The position numbers and the translations under genes were made by a program. The notes beneath the pieces were generated by a model, which was not told the origin of the DNA, made no database searches, and saw only the letters and a program-made list of their open reading frames with translations. Shown here piece after piece: positions 9,193-20,800 of a stretch of DNA of 64,000 nucleotides. Source of the stretch: Golubevia sp. BC0850 (lineage: Eukaryota > Basidiomycota > Exobasidiomycetes > Golubeviales > Golubeviaceae); NCBI GenBank assembly GCA_012976225.1, contig JAAVVG010000005.1:1-64000 (forward strand), in the 5' to 3' direction. Positions within the stretch are counted from its first letter, which is position 1. Each line of letters opens with the position of its first letter.

Positions 9193-11634
9193 ATGCAATC
9201 TCAGTCTGGGATAGAAGAAGAAGAAGATCCTTGGTCCCTCAATTCAAATAGCAACAGTAACAGCATTCAACCTCCAACTTCAACTTCTAATCATCCACTG
9301 AATAGAACTCCTTCACCTTCAACTCCTTCTGCTCCAACTTTCAATTCAATAGCTACATCAGGTCCGACTAGAAGGCGGACGGTAGCTTCAGGATCGACGG
9401 CAGCTTCCGCCTCTAATCATCCCAATCCTCAATCTCAACCGCAACCTCCAACTGACTGGTCTACTCTCGGTGCAGGATTAGCAAGTCTGTTCACCAATAG
9501 CAGTCAAGCTGGTGAAACTCATCAATCAAGGTATGAAGCTAGCAGTATTCCTGGACGACGACGAGCAGAGGGGGAAGGAGGACAGGACGAGATAGGGAAT
9601 CATGGAGAAGGAGGAAATGGAAGCATGAATCAACAGCAACGAGAAAGAGATCGAAACAAAGGACATTCAAATCCTCTATCTTCAAATGCATCAGCTCTAG
9701 ATAAGCTTGAAGGTTGGTTTGGAATCTCTCCAGAACCTCTATCCTCAAGCTCTCCCTCGAATCCTCAACGACCTTCCTCTGCATCTCGAACTTCTACTTC
9801 TACTTCCACTTCCAAATCAAGATTAGTTCATGTTCATCAAGTCACTTCTATCGACTCCCTCTCCTCAATAGCTCTAATGTATGGATCAGATGTAAACTCG
9901 ATCAGAAGAGCTAATCGGTTGTGGCCTGGAGATTCGGCACAAATGAGAAGTAGAATTTACATTCCTGTGGATCAATGCAAGTTCAGTCCAGCATCGGATA
10001 CAGAGATAGAAGAACCTGAAGTTGGGGAATGGAGAGAGGGTGGCGAAATGAATGGGAATGGAGAATCTCAACTACAGCAAAAGGACAACGACGTAGCTTC
10101 CGAATTCCTTCCAGATACCAATAAAGCCTATTCTGATCTCAACTCTTTAAGGAATGGGATTGAAACTTCTTCTCATTTGGTTACAGGATACCCAGCATCT
10201 CTCAATCCAGCTACTAGAGCTGCAACTTCCACTCCCTCAACGTTAGCTCCAATCTCAAATTCTCATTCTCGAAGAGCAGCAAGTACTTCTTCAAGTTCGG
10301 TTCTTCCTAGATCCAATTACGCTTCATCTTCTGGATCTGCTGCTGGAAGCTCTTCGGCTAGTGCTGCAAGACAGAAGGCAAAGCAATCTCAACCAACTAG
10401 AATTCCAAATGAAGCTCTCTCATTCTTTCCAACTAGTATTAAGGGTAAAAGAAGGATGGAGAACAACAATTCTGAAGAAACGGGTTGGGCAGCTAATGAT
10501 CCAGGGGAGAGTGGTTTAGATGATTTACTTGCAGCAGGGGAGAGAAAGTCAGGAGAAGACATTCGCAGACCGAGTCTGGATTCTTCAACTTCAACTTCTT
10601 TGATTTCTAGCCGGTCAGTGGAAGGAGGAGATGATGGGAGTGAATGGCAAGCTAGTAAATGGACTTTTGGGAAGGGAGGTTCAATCCGAAGCAAATCTAG
10701 AAGAGTAGCCTCAGATTTAGATCAACAGACTTCAGATTTAACAAACCGATTTCCTTTGAAACCACTTCATCTACTGGAAAGGAGCTCTTCTTCTGGTGGT
10801 CCAACATTAGCCTCTCAACCTCAACCCCAACCTGCTTCTCGACCTCATCCCCTACCTCCTCCTTCTTCCAAATTCTCAGCCTACGCCTCAGACGCAGCTT
10901 CGATCGTAAGATCCTCAACAGGATGGAACGACGCTCCTCCAGTAGATTCAAAAGTCTCTCACGCTTATTCTGGGAAAGGGTCTTCATCTTCAAAAAGGAA
11001 CCACCATCGAATTCTAAACGATCTAGCTGCTGGTTTACCTCCTAATTCAGGTGCTGCTCAGAATTGGGCCAGACCAATTGCTGGAAGTTTACCGATCCCA
11101 CCTCCTCCTTCCAATGGTCCACCTCAACGAAATGGTCCTTCAGGCTCCTCAACTTCAGCTTCAATTTCGAGTATAGGAGCCAACGCAGGTGCCGGATGGA
11201 GCAAACTTCTCAACGATACTCTTCGAGGTCGAATTCATTTGGATGATGCTTTCGCAGCTGCTGCTTCCCAAATCAATTCCTCTTCTTCCAATTCTAATCC
11301 TTATCCTCAAACCAAATTGATTTCGACTTTTGAAGATCCTCCTCCTAAACCAAGCGCTGAACAAGCGAGATTAACTTTGGGAAGAAGTGCTGGGTCCGGG
11401 GCTCTACAAGATGGAATCGGCTGGGAGGGAGAAGATGGGAATTCGGAAAGAGGTGCAGGTGGAATTGGAACAGAGAATACCCATAGGTTAGAACGAATGG
11501 GTTCTGAGAATCAGTTGAAGGACTTTGGTGGAATGGTTGCGGGCGGAAAAGGAAGTGGAGGAATCGAGGGTGGTGCTGGAAGGAATAGGCAAAGAGGGAA
11601 TGTTCGAAGAGTGGATTGGACTTCAGAGAGTTAG
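9193..11634 (+). CDS. LysM-domain (CBM50) protein, intracellular type (813 aa)
   Basis: Single-exon gene starting at an ATG after a stop-containing leader. One LysM domain lies at residues 212-262 (HQVTSIDSLSSIALMYGSDV, ANRLWPGD, then RSRIYIPVDQC). Everything else is low-complexity Ser/Asn/Pro/Gly sequence with short conserved-looking islands: FFPTSIKGKRRM, a basic KSRRVASDLD stretch, SGAAQNWARPIAGSLPIPPPP and WSKLLNDTLRGRIHLDDAF near the C-terminus. There is no signal peptide or membrane segment, so unlike secreted chitin-binding LysM effectors this protein should be cytosolic or nuclear. Similar long fungal proteins with one internal LysM exist, with no assigned function. The neighbour on the right is convergent. 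Confidence 0.8.
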   Translation: MQSQSGIEEEEDPWSLNSNSNSNSIQPPTSTSNHPLNRTPSPSTPSAPTFNSIATSGPTRRRTVASGSTAASASNHPNPQSQPQPPTDWSTLGAGLASLFTNSSQAGETHQSRYEASSIPGRRRAEGEGGQDEIGNHGEGGNGSMNQQQRERDRNKGHSNPLSSNASALDKLEGWFGISPEPLSSSSPSNPQRPSSASRTSTSTSTSKSRLVHVHQVTSIDSLSSIALMYGSDVNSIRRANRLWPGDSAQMRSRIYIPVDQCKFSPASDTEIEEPEVGEWREGGEMNGNGESQLQQKDNDVASEFLPDTNKAYSDLNSLRNGIETSSHLVTGYPASLNPATRAATSTPSTLAPISNSHSRRAASTSSSSVLPRSNYASSSGSAAGSSSASAARQKAKQSQPTRIPNEALSFFPTSIKGKRRMENNNSEETGWAANDPGESGLDDLLAAGERKSGEDIRRPSLDSSTSTSLISSRSVEGGDDGSEWQASKWTFGKGGSIRSKSRRVASDLDQQTSDLTNRFPLKPLHLLERSSSSGGPTLASQPQPQPASRPHPLPPPSSKFSAYASDAASIVRSSTGWNDAPPVDSKVSHAYSGKGSSSSKRNHHRILNDLAAGLPPNSGAAQNWARPIAGSLPIPPPPSNGPPQRNGPSGSSTSASISSIGANAGAGWSKLLNDTLRGRIHLDDAFAAAASQINSSSSNSNPYPQTKLISTFEDPPPKPSAEQARLTLGRSAGSGALQDGIGWEGEDGNSERGAGGIGTENTHRLERMGSENQLKDFGGMVAGGKGSGGIEGGAGRNRQRGNVRRVDWTSES

Positions 11635-12292
11635 AGGAAGGGAAGAAGGCAATAGACAAAGAGGGGTTTACATTGTTTCCATAATCAATATTCTTTCATC
11701 TTTCGTCATCAAATCAAATCGTAACTATTCCAAAACGCAGGAGAAAGTCCCTTCACCAACAAGTTGTGTGAAATCTTTTGTCCTTTGTTTTCAGTCTGAA
11801 TCAGAATGTCAGTGATCCGCTTTCTCCCAAGTTTCTTCGAATGAGAAGCTCAAAGGGGATAAAAAGTCGAGACACTTGAAAACATTTCAAGCAAGGATAG
11901 AAACTCAGATTCGCGAGATTGTTGTAACAAAACCAGTACCAAACTATACAGGAATACACAAGGAGGGAACTATTTAAAAAGTTTTATCTAGATGAAAGAG
12001 ACAGTGAAGCGACGGAAGGCAGAGAGGTGGTCAATGAATTCGAGTTGAAAGAAACCTAGGATAACAAAAAGAGAATGAGGATCTGAGATCAAAACGGGCA
12101 AAAGGAAACTAGAGTATTTGAAATGGTAGAATGAAAAAAGGAAAAAGAAATGACGAAATTGCAATGGTGACGCGACTAGGAGAGAGTTTTTTTAAAGCAA
12201 CATAGAAACGAGAATCGAATGACCGAAGTGAACAGCCTTGGAAGTTGAAAACGAAGAGTAAGAAGAGGGAACTAGGAGGTGATTCCCGAGTT
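11635..12292. other. Intergenic between convergent genes
   Basis: About 660 bases of 3' flanks from the LysM gene (plus) and the bZIP gene (minus). A/G-rich on the plus strand in the second half, with no open frame that can be supported and no repeat. Confidence 0.6.
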
Positions 12293-14792
12293 TCACGGTA
12301 CCCCCATGAGCTCATCCAAAAACGAAGAGCTTTCACCGAAATCGTCTCTGCTCCTAATCGAAGAAGCTTGAGTGGATCTGAGGCTATTAGCAGTAGCACA
12401 TCCACTTCCCATCTTTAACTCGATCGTACCAGTTCCAGAAGCTTTCTTTCTAGAATCTGAATCCATGAGAGCCATCCCTTGAACTCCAGCTTTCGGAGCT
12501 TTGATGGGTGGTAGACCTCTACCTCTTCTCCAGAAGTTAGTTCTTCGAAGAATGCTGAAAAGGGAAAGAGAGGAAGGAGAGAAGGACGAAAGTCAGAGGG
12601 GTTGGAAGAAAAGAGAAGAAGAGAGTGGGGTGGATTGTAACTCACTCATTATCAAAAAGAATCCACCATTTCTTATAGAATTCTTCACTTAATTCCCAAG
12701 CTTCTGGATCCATAGTTGCGTCATCTCCCCAAATTCGGAAGGCTGGTTCAGTGCGGTGACCGAGTCTGAGAAGGAAGAGAGAGAAGAAGGGCCATGAACG
12801 TGTCAGTCTCACCAAACGTTTTCAACTTGGAAAGGGATTAGGAAGACAAGCGAAAAGTGGAAGAAACAGATTATTTCAACTCACTGTCCAGACATGAAAA
12901 TATCCGCGCAAAGATCATCCTCATCGATCACTCCTTTGGCATCAAAGTAAATGATCTTTTCTCTGACTGAAGGCCAAGGGAATCCACAATCTACCCAAGG
13001 ATGATGTCTGAAAGGACAAGATTCGAGAAGCGGTCGAAAGGAGTGAGATAATAAGGTAAGGGAATAAATCAGAGAGTTGTGGGCATTACTTTCGAATCGA
13101 GCCAGAGATCTTTGTCTGATCTCTTTTGTTCAATTACTTGTCGTTTTGAACCTTCCAACCCAATCTTCACTGAGGGGAAAACCTTCTCTTGACCTCCTCC
13201 AACCTTTTTCATACTCACTCCATAAGAATCTGACTTCTAGTAGGATACATATTACTAGGAACAGTATCCCATCTCAATTCTCTCCTAACTTTCTCATTCG
13301 CTTTCAACATTTCCTCATTTTCCAACAGTTCTTTCCTTTTGATCTTCTCTGCTTCGATTCTATGTTCTCTATCACCTTCCTCCACGATTTCCATTAGACT
13401 GATGGATTGACCTTGACCATAAGTATAGGGACCAATCCCTCCAGTCACGCTATTTCCGAATCTCTCCCGAACTTTGATTAATCCTCCGTCACTTCTAGGA
13501 GGCCAAGAACTTCCGATCCTGGAAATCCCAGCACAATCATCTAATTCTTCTCTACTGAAACCTAGGGCCAATGCATTGGTGTATAAAGCGGCACAGAAAT
13601 GTCTTTCTGGAAATAGCCACTTAGAATCTTTATCCACAACCAAAGGACTTGTTAATTCTTTCAATGTGGCTTTTCTGATTCTGAAGAAGTTGGCGGCTTG
13701 TTCGACGTTGAAACCCATTAATTGAGGAGTTGTTGAATTCAAGATTTGAGAGAGTATGTCTGAGAAATCTGTGTTCGGAGAATTTCGATTCTGCATTGCA
13801 TAGGAATAATTGATGTTAGAATCGGAAGTTAAATCAGTCGAGGTTGCAGATCCTATGATTGGGATATCCATATCTCCTTCTGGAGAATCGGAATCGGACT
13901 TGGATTTGTGATAGGAATCGGGAGAGGTGGATTCGTTGGATCTATCGGAATTGGAAGTGAAACTCAGGTTGGAACTTGAACAAGAACCTGATGTTGATCC
14001 GAGGGAGTTCAAAGTTGAAGTAGAAGCCTCATCAGAGGTTGGAACCATTCCCATAGCAGCTCTATAAAGATCTGTGATTCGATTCTCCCCTCCCAGATTC
14101 GATTGAGCTCCACTGGTCCAGATTTGTTGTTGCTGATGGAAAGGTAATGAGAGCATCTGTCCTCCATCCACTTGCATTTGATTCCCTTCACCATTCTCAT
14201 TCCCACTTCCAGCAGCAAACCTCAGATGAGATTGTTCATAAGTTGATTGACCTACTCCGATCCCTGTCGAACTGGATTCCCCTCCTCCTCCCATTTCCAT
14301 TTCTCCAGTAACTGGACCATACGATGAATTGAAAGCAGACCAAGTTGGGATTGGACTGTTTTCAGATAAAATGGGTTGAGGTTGATGATTCCAATTGGAC
14401 TGAGATTGCTGCTGATGGTTTGAGAATTGAGGGTGAGAGGGTTCTAACCTTGGCGGATCTAGAGGATTGAATCCAAACGCTTCTGAAGGTTGAATTGCAA
14501 GATGAGATTCTAAGGGTTGTGATTGTGATGATTGAAATTCTCCGTGCTGAGGTTGCAGAGGCTGCTGCTGAGGCTGAAGCTGCTGATCTTGATTGGAATT
14601 CTGTGCTGCTTTCTGTTGCTGTTTTAATTGTTTATTCTTTTGACGATACCTTCTCTGGGCCAACATGTTCTGGGCTCTCCTTCTATCTAATAACTCTTGA
14701 GCTGTCATTTGAGAAGTTGAGGTTGAGGTTGAAGCAGCTGATGATGCTATGGGAGGTGGACTCTGACTCGTTGGAGCTGATCTCTTGGGCAT
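12293..14792 (-). CDS. bZIP transcription factor with DUF3425 domain (692 aa)
   Basis: Four exons, 14792-13219, 13007-12885, 12765-12646 and 12554-12293, all with GTGAGT-type donors and frame-true joins. The basic region lies near residues 37-60: LDRRRAQNMLAQRRYRQKNK contains the N-x7-R DNA-contact core. No leucine heptads follow; the sequence goes straight into a Gln-rich stretch, so the zipper is absent or very short. The middle is Ser/Asn/Gln-rich and probably activating. The C-terminal third is a DUF3425 domain: FFRIRKATLKELTSPLVVD, then SNMYPTRSQILMEHHPWVDC, IDEDDLCADIFMSG, RIWGDDATMDPEAWELSEEF and KKWWILFD. Such proteins are nuclear regulators found mostly in filamentous fungi; targets cannot be told from sequence. 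It shares a 430-base divergent upstream region with cysteine synthase, a possible target by position only. Confidence 0.88.
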
Positions 14793-15222
14793 GATGGATG
14801 GATTGATGGATGGATTGGATGCGGATAGGATGTGGATAGGTGAGTTGAGTTGAGTTGTGATTGAATTGAATTGAATTGAATCGGTGTTGGACGAGTAGAA
14901 GCAGTAAAACTTGTGGATATGGAATTCGAACAGATGGCAAAGGGTCAGAAAGAAGATCTAACTTTCGAGACAGAAGAGTAAGCTGACGGGTCTGCGCAGC
15001 ACAAAATCTCCGGTTAACTCCTCCACTCCTCTTCTGATTCTGTAGATGTGTAGCCTTTCGAAGATCTATTCAAAGTAATCAATTCCCTCTGAAAGAGTGA
15101 ATGAGAAGGGAGAGAGAGAGGGAGAGAGAGAGAGCAATTCGAGTCCTCGGTCATGACGCATAGCGTTGTTCTATACTTCTTTCCCTCCACCCACCCAGCT
15201 TGCCTTGAATTGAGCTTCAAGA
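14793..15222. promoter_or_regulatory. Divergent upstream region, bZIP / cysteine synthase, with microsatellites
   Basis: A 430-base shared 5' region. On the bZIP side are a GATGGATT/GATG run (14793-14822) and GAGTT and GAATT runs (about 14842-14880), which would be leader sequence of the bZIP mRNA. On the cysteine synthase side is a GA tract (about 15107-15134). No transcription factor site is identified. Confidence 0.5.
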
Positions 15223-17028
15223 ATGTTGCCTGCCACAACTTCAAGCCTAGCATCTCGATCTCTAAACTTCAGAGGTCTGACCTCAACTACCAGAATTTGT
15301 CCCTCCGTTCTCAAGTCTTCTAGCAATCTACCTGTACCTGTACCTCTTCCATCTGTCTCTGGTCGAACCATCTACACTTCTTCACCAATTCTCAAAGCTC
15401 AATCCACTCCTAATCCTCTCCATGCCCCAAAACCAGTTCAGGGTTTCGTAGGAGCGATTGGAAACACTCCACTGGTCAGAATCAATTCTCTATCGGACAA
15501 ATGTGGAAGCGAAATCCTTGCCAAAGCGGAATGGGTTCAACCTGGTGGAAGTGTCAAAGATAGAGCTGCTTTATTCGTTGTCAAGGATGCAGAGGAGAAA
15601 GGTGAGTTCCATCATCAATCGATTTCATCATCACCTCTCTTAACAAGCCAAGAGTCGAGAAGACTTCTGTGTCCTTCCAGCTTGGGTTTGTGGAAGGAAG
15701 AAAGTACCTCTTCTACATCTCCGATATTATTCTTCTCTGACCTTCTGAAACTTCTTGAATTTGGATCCATGAATCCCTCATAGGTTTACTTAAACCAGGA
15801 GGTACCGTAGTGGAAGGAACAGCTGGGAATACTGGAATTGGATTGGCTCATGTCTGTAGAGCTAAAGGTTACAAGTGCGTCATCTACATGCCAAACACTC
15901 AATCTCAGGAGAAGATCGATTTGTTGAGAATGTTGGGAGCTGAGGTTCATCCTGTTCCTGGTGAGTAGAGTTCAAAGTTCGAATTGGAAGAGAAGGAGCT
16001 ACTTAGGGAAAGAGAGGTTGTGAATGAGAGAGGAGGTGTTCTCTTCCTTTTGAACGTAAAGGAGTGCGGTAGATGAAACAATTCCAGAATACTTCTGAAT
16101 TGAAAAAAGAGAGGGAGGGGGTGTCTCGTGTCTGAGAAATGAGATGTAAATTTGAGAGGTCGAGTCTCGATCCCAATACACTCTTCTTTCTCACTTCTAA
16201 AGCTCATTTCTCCCTTACCTCTTCTCTCTTCTTTTCTGGTCTCTCTTCTATTCTAAGCTGTGGCATTTGACAATCCAGAGAATTACAATCATCAAGCAGC
16301 CCGTCATGCAGAAGGGTTAGACAATGCAGTTTGGACAAATCAATTCGACAACACAGCGAACAGACAAGCCCACATCGAGACTACGGGTCCAGAGATCTGG
16401 TCTCAAACCTCTGGAAGCCTAGATGGTTTTATCTGTGCAACAGGTACAGGTGGTACGCTAGCAGGCATCACTCGTTATTTAAAAGAGAAATCTGAAGGAA
16501 AAGTTCAATGTTGGTTAGCAGATCCACCTGGAAGTGTTTTACATTCTTACATTCAAACCAAGGGGAAATTGATGGAAAGAGAAGGTGGAAGTATCACTGA
16601 AGGGATTGGTCAAGGTAGAATCACTGAGAATTTGAAACCTGACGTTGAACTTTTGGATAATTCTTTGAGTATTCCTGATGAAGAATCCATTAAAATGGTT
16701 TATGAATTGTTGGATAAGGATGGACTTTATGTTGGTGCTAGTAGTGCTTTGAATGTCGTTGCCGCTTATCAAATGGCTCAGAAACTTGGGAAAGGAAAAA
16801 CTGTGGTCACGATTCTTTGCGATGGTGCTTATAGGTGAGTTTTTGAGAAAGCTGACGATTTTGAAGTACAGGTCATTGAAAATTCTCTTCTCTCTTGGGC
16901 CGTGAACTTTTCTTGATATTCTCTACAATAGGTACCAGAATAGGTTGTTCTCGAGGAAATGGTTGGAATCGAAAAAGTTGGACACTGCTATTCCAGAACA
17001 TCTTCAGAAGTACATTGTTTTGGAATGA
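15223..17028 (+). CDS. Cysteine synthase, probably mitochondrial (409 aa)
   Basis: PLP-dependent enzyme of the cysteine synthase/beta-synthase fold, expected to make L-cysteine from an O-acetylated serine and sulfide. Exons 15223-15601, 15784-15960, 16258-16834 and 16932-17028 join in frame. The first 60 residues are Ser/Arg-rich with few acids ([20 protein letters not shown]), a plausible mitochondrial presequence. The catalytic core follows: [15 protein letters not shown] lysine 112 in GGSVKDRAA, the asparagine loop [12 protein letters not shown] and the phosphate loop [11 protein letters not shown]. The serine near the PLP pyridine nitrogen lies in GASSALNV. Fungi carry several paralogues; this one, with its presequence and a C-terminal extension after DGAYRY, looks like the long fungal type rather than cystathionine beta-synthase, since CBS domains are absent. 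Substrate preference is not readable from sequence. Confidence 0.9.
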
Positions 17029-17820
17029 TTCGGAACCCTCAAGACTGGAAGGTCTTTCAATTGTACTCAAACCTCAAAATAACATCATTCATAGACATTC
17101 CTTTGACTGATTTGGTTGTGAATGAAATGGGAAGAGAGTAGACTTCGAGACATAATTCTTCTTTTCAAACTCTTTCAAGCATACCGCCTCTGTTTTCTCC
17201 TTTCAACGGAAGACGCGCCTGTCTTCGCATACGAATGCTATTTGATCCACAAGATCTCAAGCTGACCCTGTGTCAATCAAAGTTGGACAGAGGTGCTCAT
17301 TTGCTGTTTGTGGAATCAATCTTTTTTTTACAAAGTTACAAAGAATACAGGCAGTAAATGAAACAGACATCACCAAAAAAAGGGAAATGAAAGGACTGAG
17401 AGAAGAGTGTGAGAAAGGAAGGGTGAACGGAGCTGAGGATCCATGAGGATCTAGATGGAGGTTCTCTAGATTCAACCCCGTCGAATTCAACAGAAGACAT
17501 ACGAGAGCATAAATTGAAAGCAGAGGGAGGAAGAGAGTATGGCTGTAGGGGCCTTGGAGTTAGAACTTTGAAAGAGCTTCGTAGAAAAAGATGCTCGATC
17601 TGGAGGAAAGTTAAAAAATCTTCAGAAGGTCCCCAAGAAGCTACCGACGATGTATCCCAGTCATACATCTCGATTTCAGGTTAGAAATGAGACGAGAAGG
17701 CCAAGGAAGAGTGGAGTAGAGAAATTCTGTAGAAGATCTCGAAATCCAAGGAGAAGATCTCAAGAAAAGGATCTCGAGGGCAAGAGAGAGAGTAAACCAA
17801 ATTAAGCTGGAAGATCTGAA
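17029..17820. other. Intergenic between convergent genes
   Basis: About 790 bases of 3' flank from cysteine synthase (plus) and the SMG6-like gene (minus). Minus-strand open frames over 17257-17668 lack any recognisable domain and splice partners. No repeat, tRNA or terminator-like structure is apparent. Confidence 0.55.
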
Positions 17821-20800
17821 TTAAACCGGCCTGACAGGTTTCTTCTTGTCGATAGATCCTTGAACTAATAAATCTGTCAAATCTTGAGAAGCAAAAGCAA
17901 CTAGACCTTTGATCTTAGCTTTAACTCTCAGATTCCTATCCAAAGTGATCAACACAGCTCTCGGAGTGTTCTCTTTGACTTGAGATCTAGCAGCTTGAGG
18001 ATCTTGACTTAAGTGAACTAAGCGATCGACGAAATGACTGTCTTGCCAAGAAACTGCTCTAAGAATGATTTCATCTAGATTTCTTGCGACTTGGAACTCA
18101 TCGGTTGAGGAACCTTCAAAGTCGATCTCTTCTTTACGTATTCGAAGATCTGATAGATAGTTTCCACGAGAGGTTTGGACTTTGAGCCATTTGGACATTG
18201 GTCTGATGTTGGCTTCCAGATAGGAGATGGATCTGACGGCAGTTGCTGCAAGGTCATTTCCGCTATGCTTTAATCCATCGAGCTCAGTGATGACTGTATA
18301 CGAAGGAGGGAGGGATTGATCAAAAAGTCAGCAACAATCAGACGCAAAATTGTGACGAAGAAGGACTCACCGGCCAAGGGAATGACGATCGTCCACTTGC
18401 GAGATTCAACGAGCTGTTGCAAGAGATCTCCAGGTCCAACGAGGATGTTGGTATCGAGAACCAAGATGGTGTAACCTGGAACTGCTTTAATTGAAGCTCT
18501 AGCTGGCTTAGTGTCTTTGCGTGTCCCACGAGAGACTCGAGCAGGAGAGAGAGGCGCGACCACGGTCTTCGCAGCCTTAAGAACTCCTCGAAGGTATCGA
18601 CGTCGAGCCTATCGAAGAACATCGAGAAAGCCGAAGTGTCAGAATCGATGAAAGTCGGACAGGCACATGAATCTTTACCGCCTGACTACTCACCTTCAGC
18701 TCCTTGACTTCTTCGTCGTCGTCGTCGTCGTCGTCATCTTCTACTTCTTCTTCTTCTTCACTTTCACTAATTCCATCATCAGCCTTTTCCATTTCCTCCT
18801 CATCGTAATCCAGAATCTTGATTCTTTCGATTCTCCTCTCCATCCTAGCTTGTTCCTCTTCGATCTTCCATTTCTGCATCTTGGATTTAAGAGGGTCGAC
18901 AATGACGATGGTTTTGGTATTTGGATCGAGATCTAAACCAGGAACATGTTTAGCAGCCATCGTAGAGATGCAGAACAAAGTTCTCTTCCATCTCAATCTT
19001 GAAAGGCTTGGAGATTTGGAATGTTGAACTTCTTTGACTCTGGCATCTGCGTCAGAAGCGGTCTCATCCTCTCCGTCCTCCATCGGATCCGGGTCCATCT
19101 CTCTCGTCAAGACATCGACTTCTGATTCGAATTGAAGATCTGGAGAGGTATCGGATCTAGGTTTCCAGAATCCTCTTTCGTAGACTCTTCTCCCCACCCA
19201 AGTCATTCCGCGTAGACCCCAATCTTCTGGTAGAGGCGCTTCAGCGTTGATCTTGGCAGGAGGGGGTAGAACCAAAGAGACGTCTTTGGGGGATACTGAA
19301 GAGAGAGCCGACAGCGTTTCCCAAGGGAGAAATTTCTCCAGAAGGCGTAAAGCTGAAGGTTCTTTGAGGATAGTCGACAGGAAAGTGAGAAGCATCGTTA
19401 GATAAGGACATAAAAGTCTAGGATCGTTGAAGTGAGACCTTGAACTTGGGTTCGGAAGAACGAACTCCAGAAGAAAGAAGGTGAGCTTGATGGCGTATCG
19501 AAGCTGTTCTGGCATTGATTCCTCGTCCAGAGCCGAAGGAGCAGAGAGAGAAACGATGCCGACTCCTTCTTTGGCCGTGCTTCCAGAGTTGGCACTTTTC
19601 GTTGCTGTTCCTTCGTCTGCTTCATTTCCATCTGAATGTTCATCAGATCCTGATCCTCCGTTCTCTCCTTGTGGTGGCATTGGAGAGGAGGAAGAAGCAG
19701 CTTGATTGAGCATGATGGCTGTTGGAGCCTTGGCTTGAACTCTGTCAGTCCTCCTAGATCGATGCTCGTTATTTCCAGCCGAGGGAGCGGGTGGAGAAGG
19801 AGGAGCTAGCAAAGCGTTGTCGGCTCCGTACTGAAGGAGAGAGGCGATGTTGACGGTCGCCATCATCATCCAAGTAGCCTGAGAGAGACCACCTGCTCCA
19901 GCTCGAGAGGGAGAAGCTCGTCCATCCGTTTCTGTGAAGACGGAAGAGCTGTTGATTTGCTCCTTGAACCTGGCAAAGACGTCATCGAAGTCGTCCAGTT
20001 GAATTCGAGTGAAGAGCATTCCGTGTAGATGAACGAAGAGATCCGAGACTGAAGCCTCAGGCTGGGTGCGTCGAAGTTGAAGTTCTCGATCGAAGAGGGG
20101 AAGGATTGACTCTCTAGCAGCGAGGTAAGGATGAGAGGTAGTGAGACTAGAAAGAAAAATGGGTTGGGTAGAGTGCGTTTGTGTCAATGGATCAGTTTTC
20201 GAGAAGTAAAGAAGGCGCAAATTTGGTTCCACTCACCTTTTGCAGAAATGATGCAAAGCTCTCAGCTCATCCACATTCCTAGTCAAAATCCCAAGGTGAT
20301 GATGTAACCTTCCAGTCCCAGGCATCTCCGCCAGGCCTCTCGCATACCAATCCCTAGCAGTGACTCTCCAAGTTTCCTTTTCCTCTAAATCCCAATCGTC
20401 TAAAGCTGCCAATCCAATACTAGCTTCATCGGCTCCTCTAACTCTAGGTTCTTGATCAGCTCCATTTCCACCTTCGTCGTCAATCCTAGCGAGCTGCTCT
20501 CTACGATTTGAACTTGAGTTTCCTCCTTTCATTCTCTCGGTCAGAGTTATCAGTCCGGCACTTAGACCAGCCACAGCCATTCGATATCTAGCTAAATCTC
20601 CTAAGCTTTCAATCCATGAACTTCTGAAAACTTTGAACGTCTCTGATTCGTGTAGATTTGAATAAAACGAATAAGCGTAATAGATGAATTCTGTGAGATG
20701 CTCCAATAAGGCTCCTTGTTGAGAAATTAGAGATGGAGTAGGGATGCTGCTGTTTGAATGTTGAGATAGAGGTAAACTGTGTCTTAACCTTTCGAGCATC

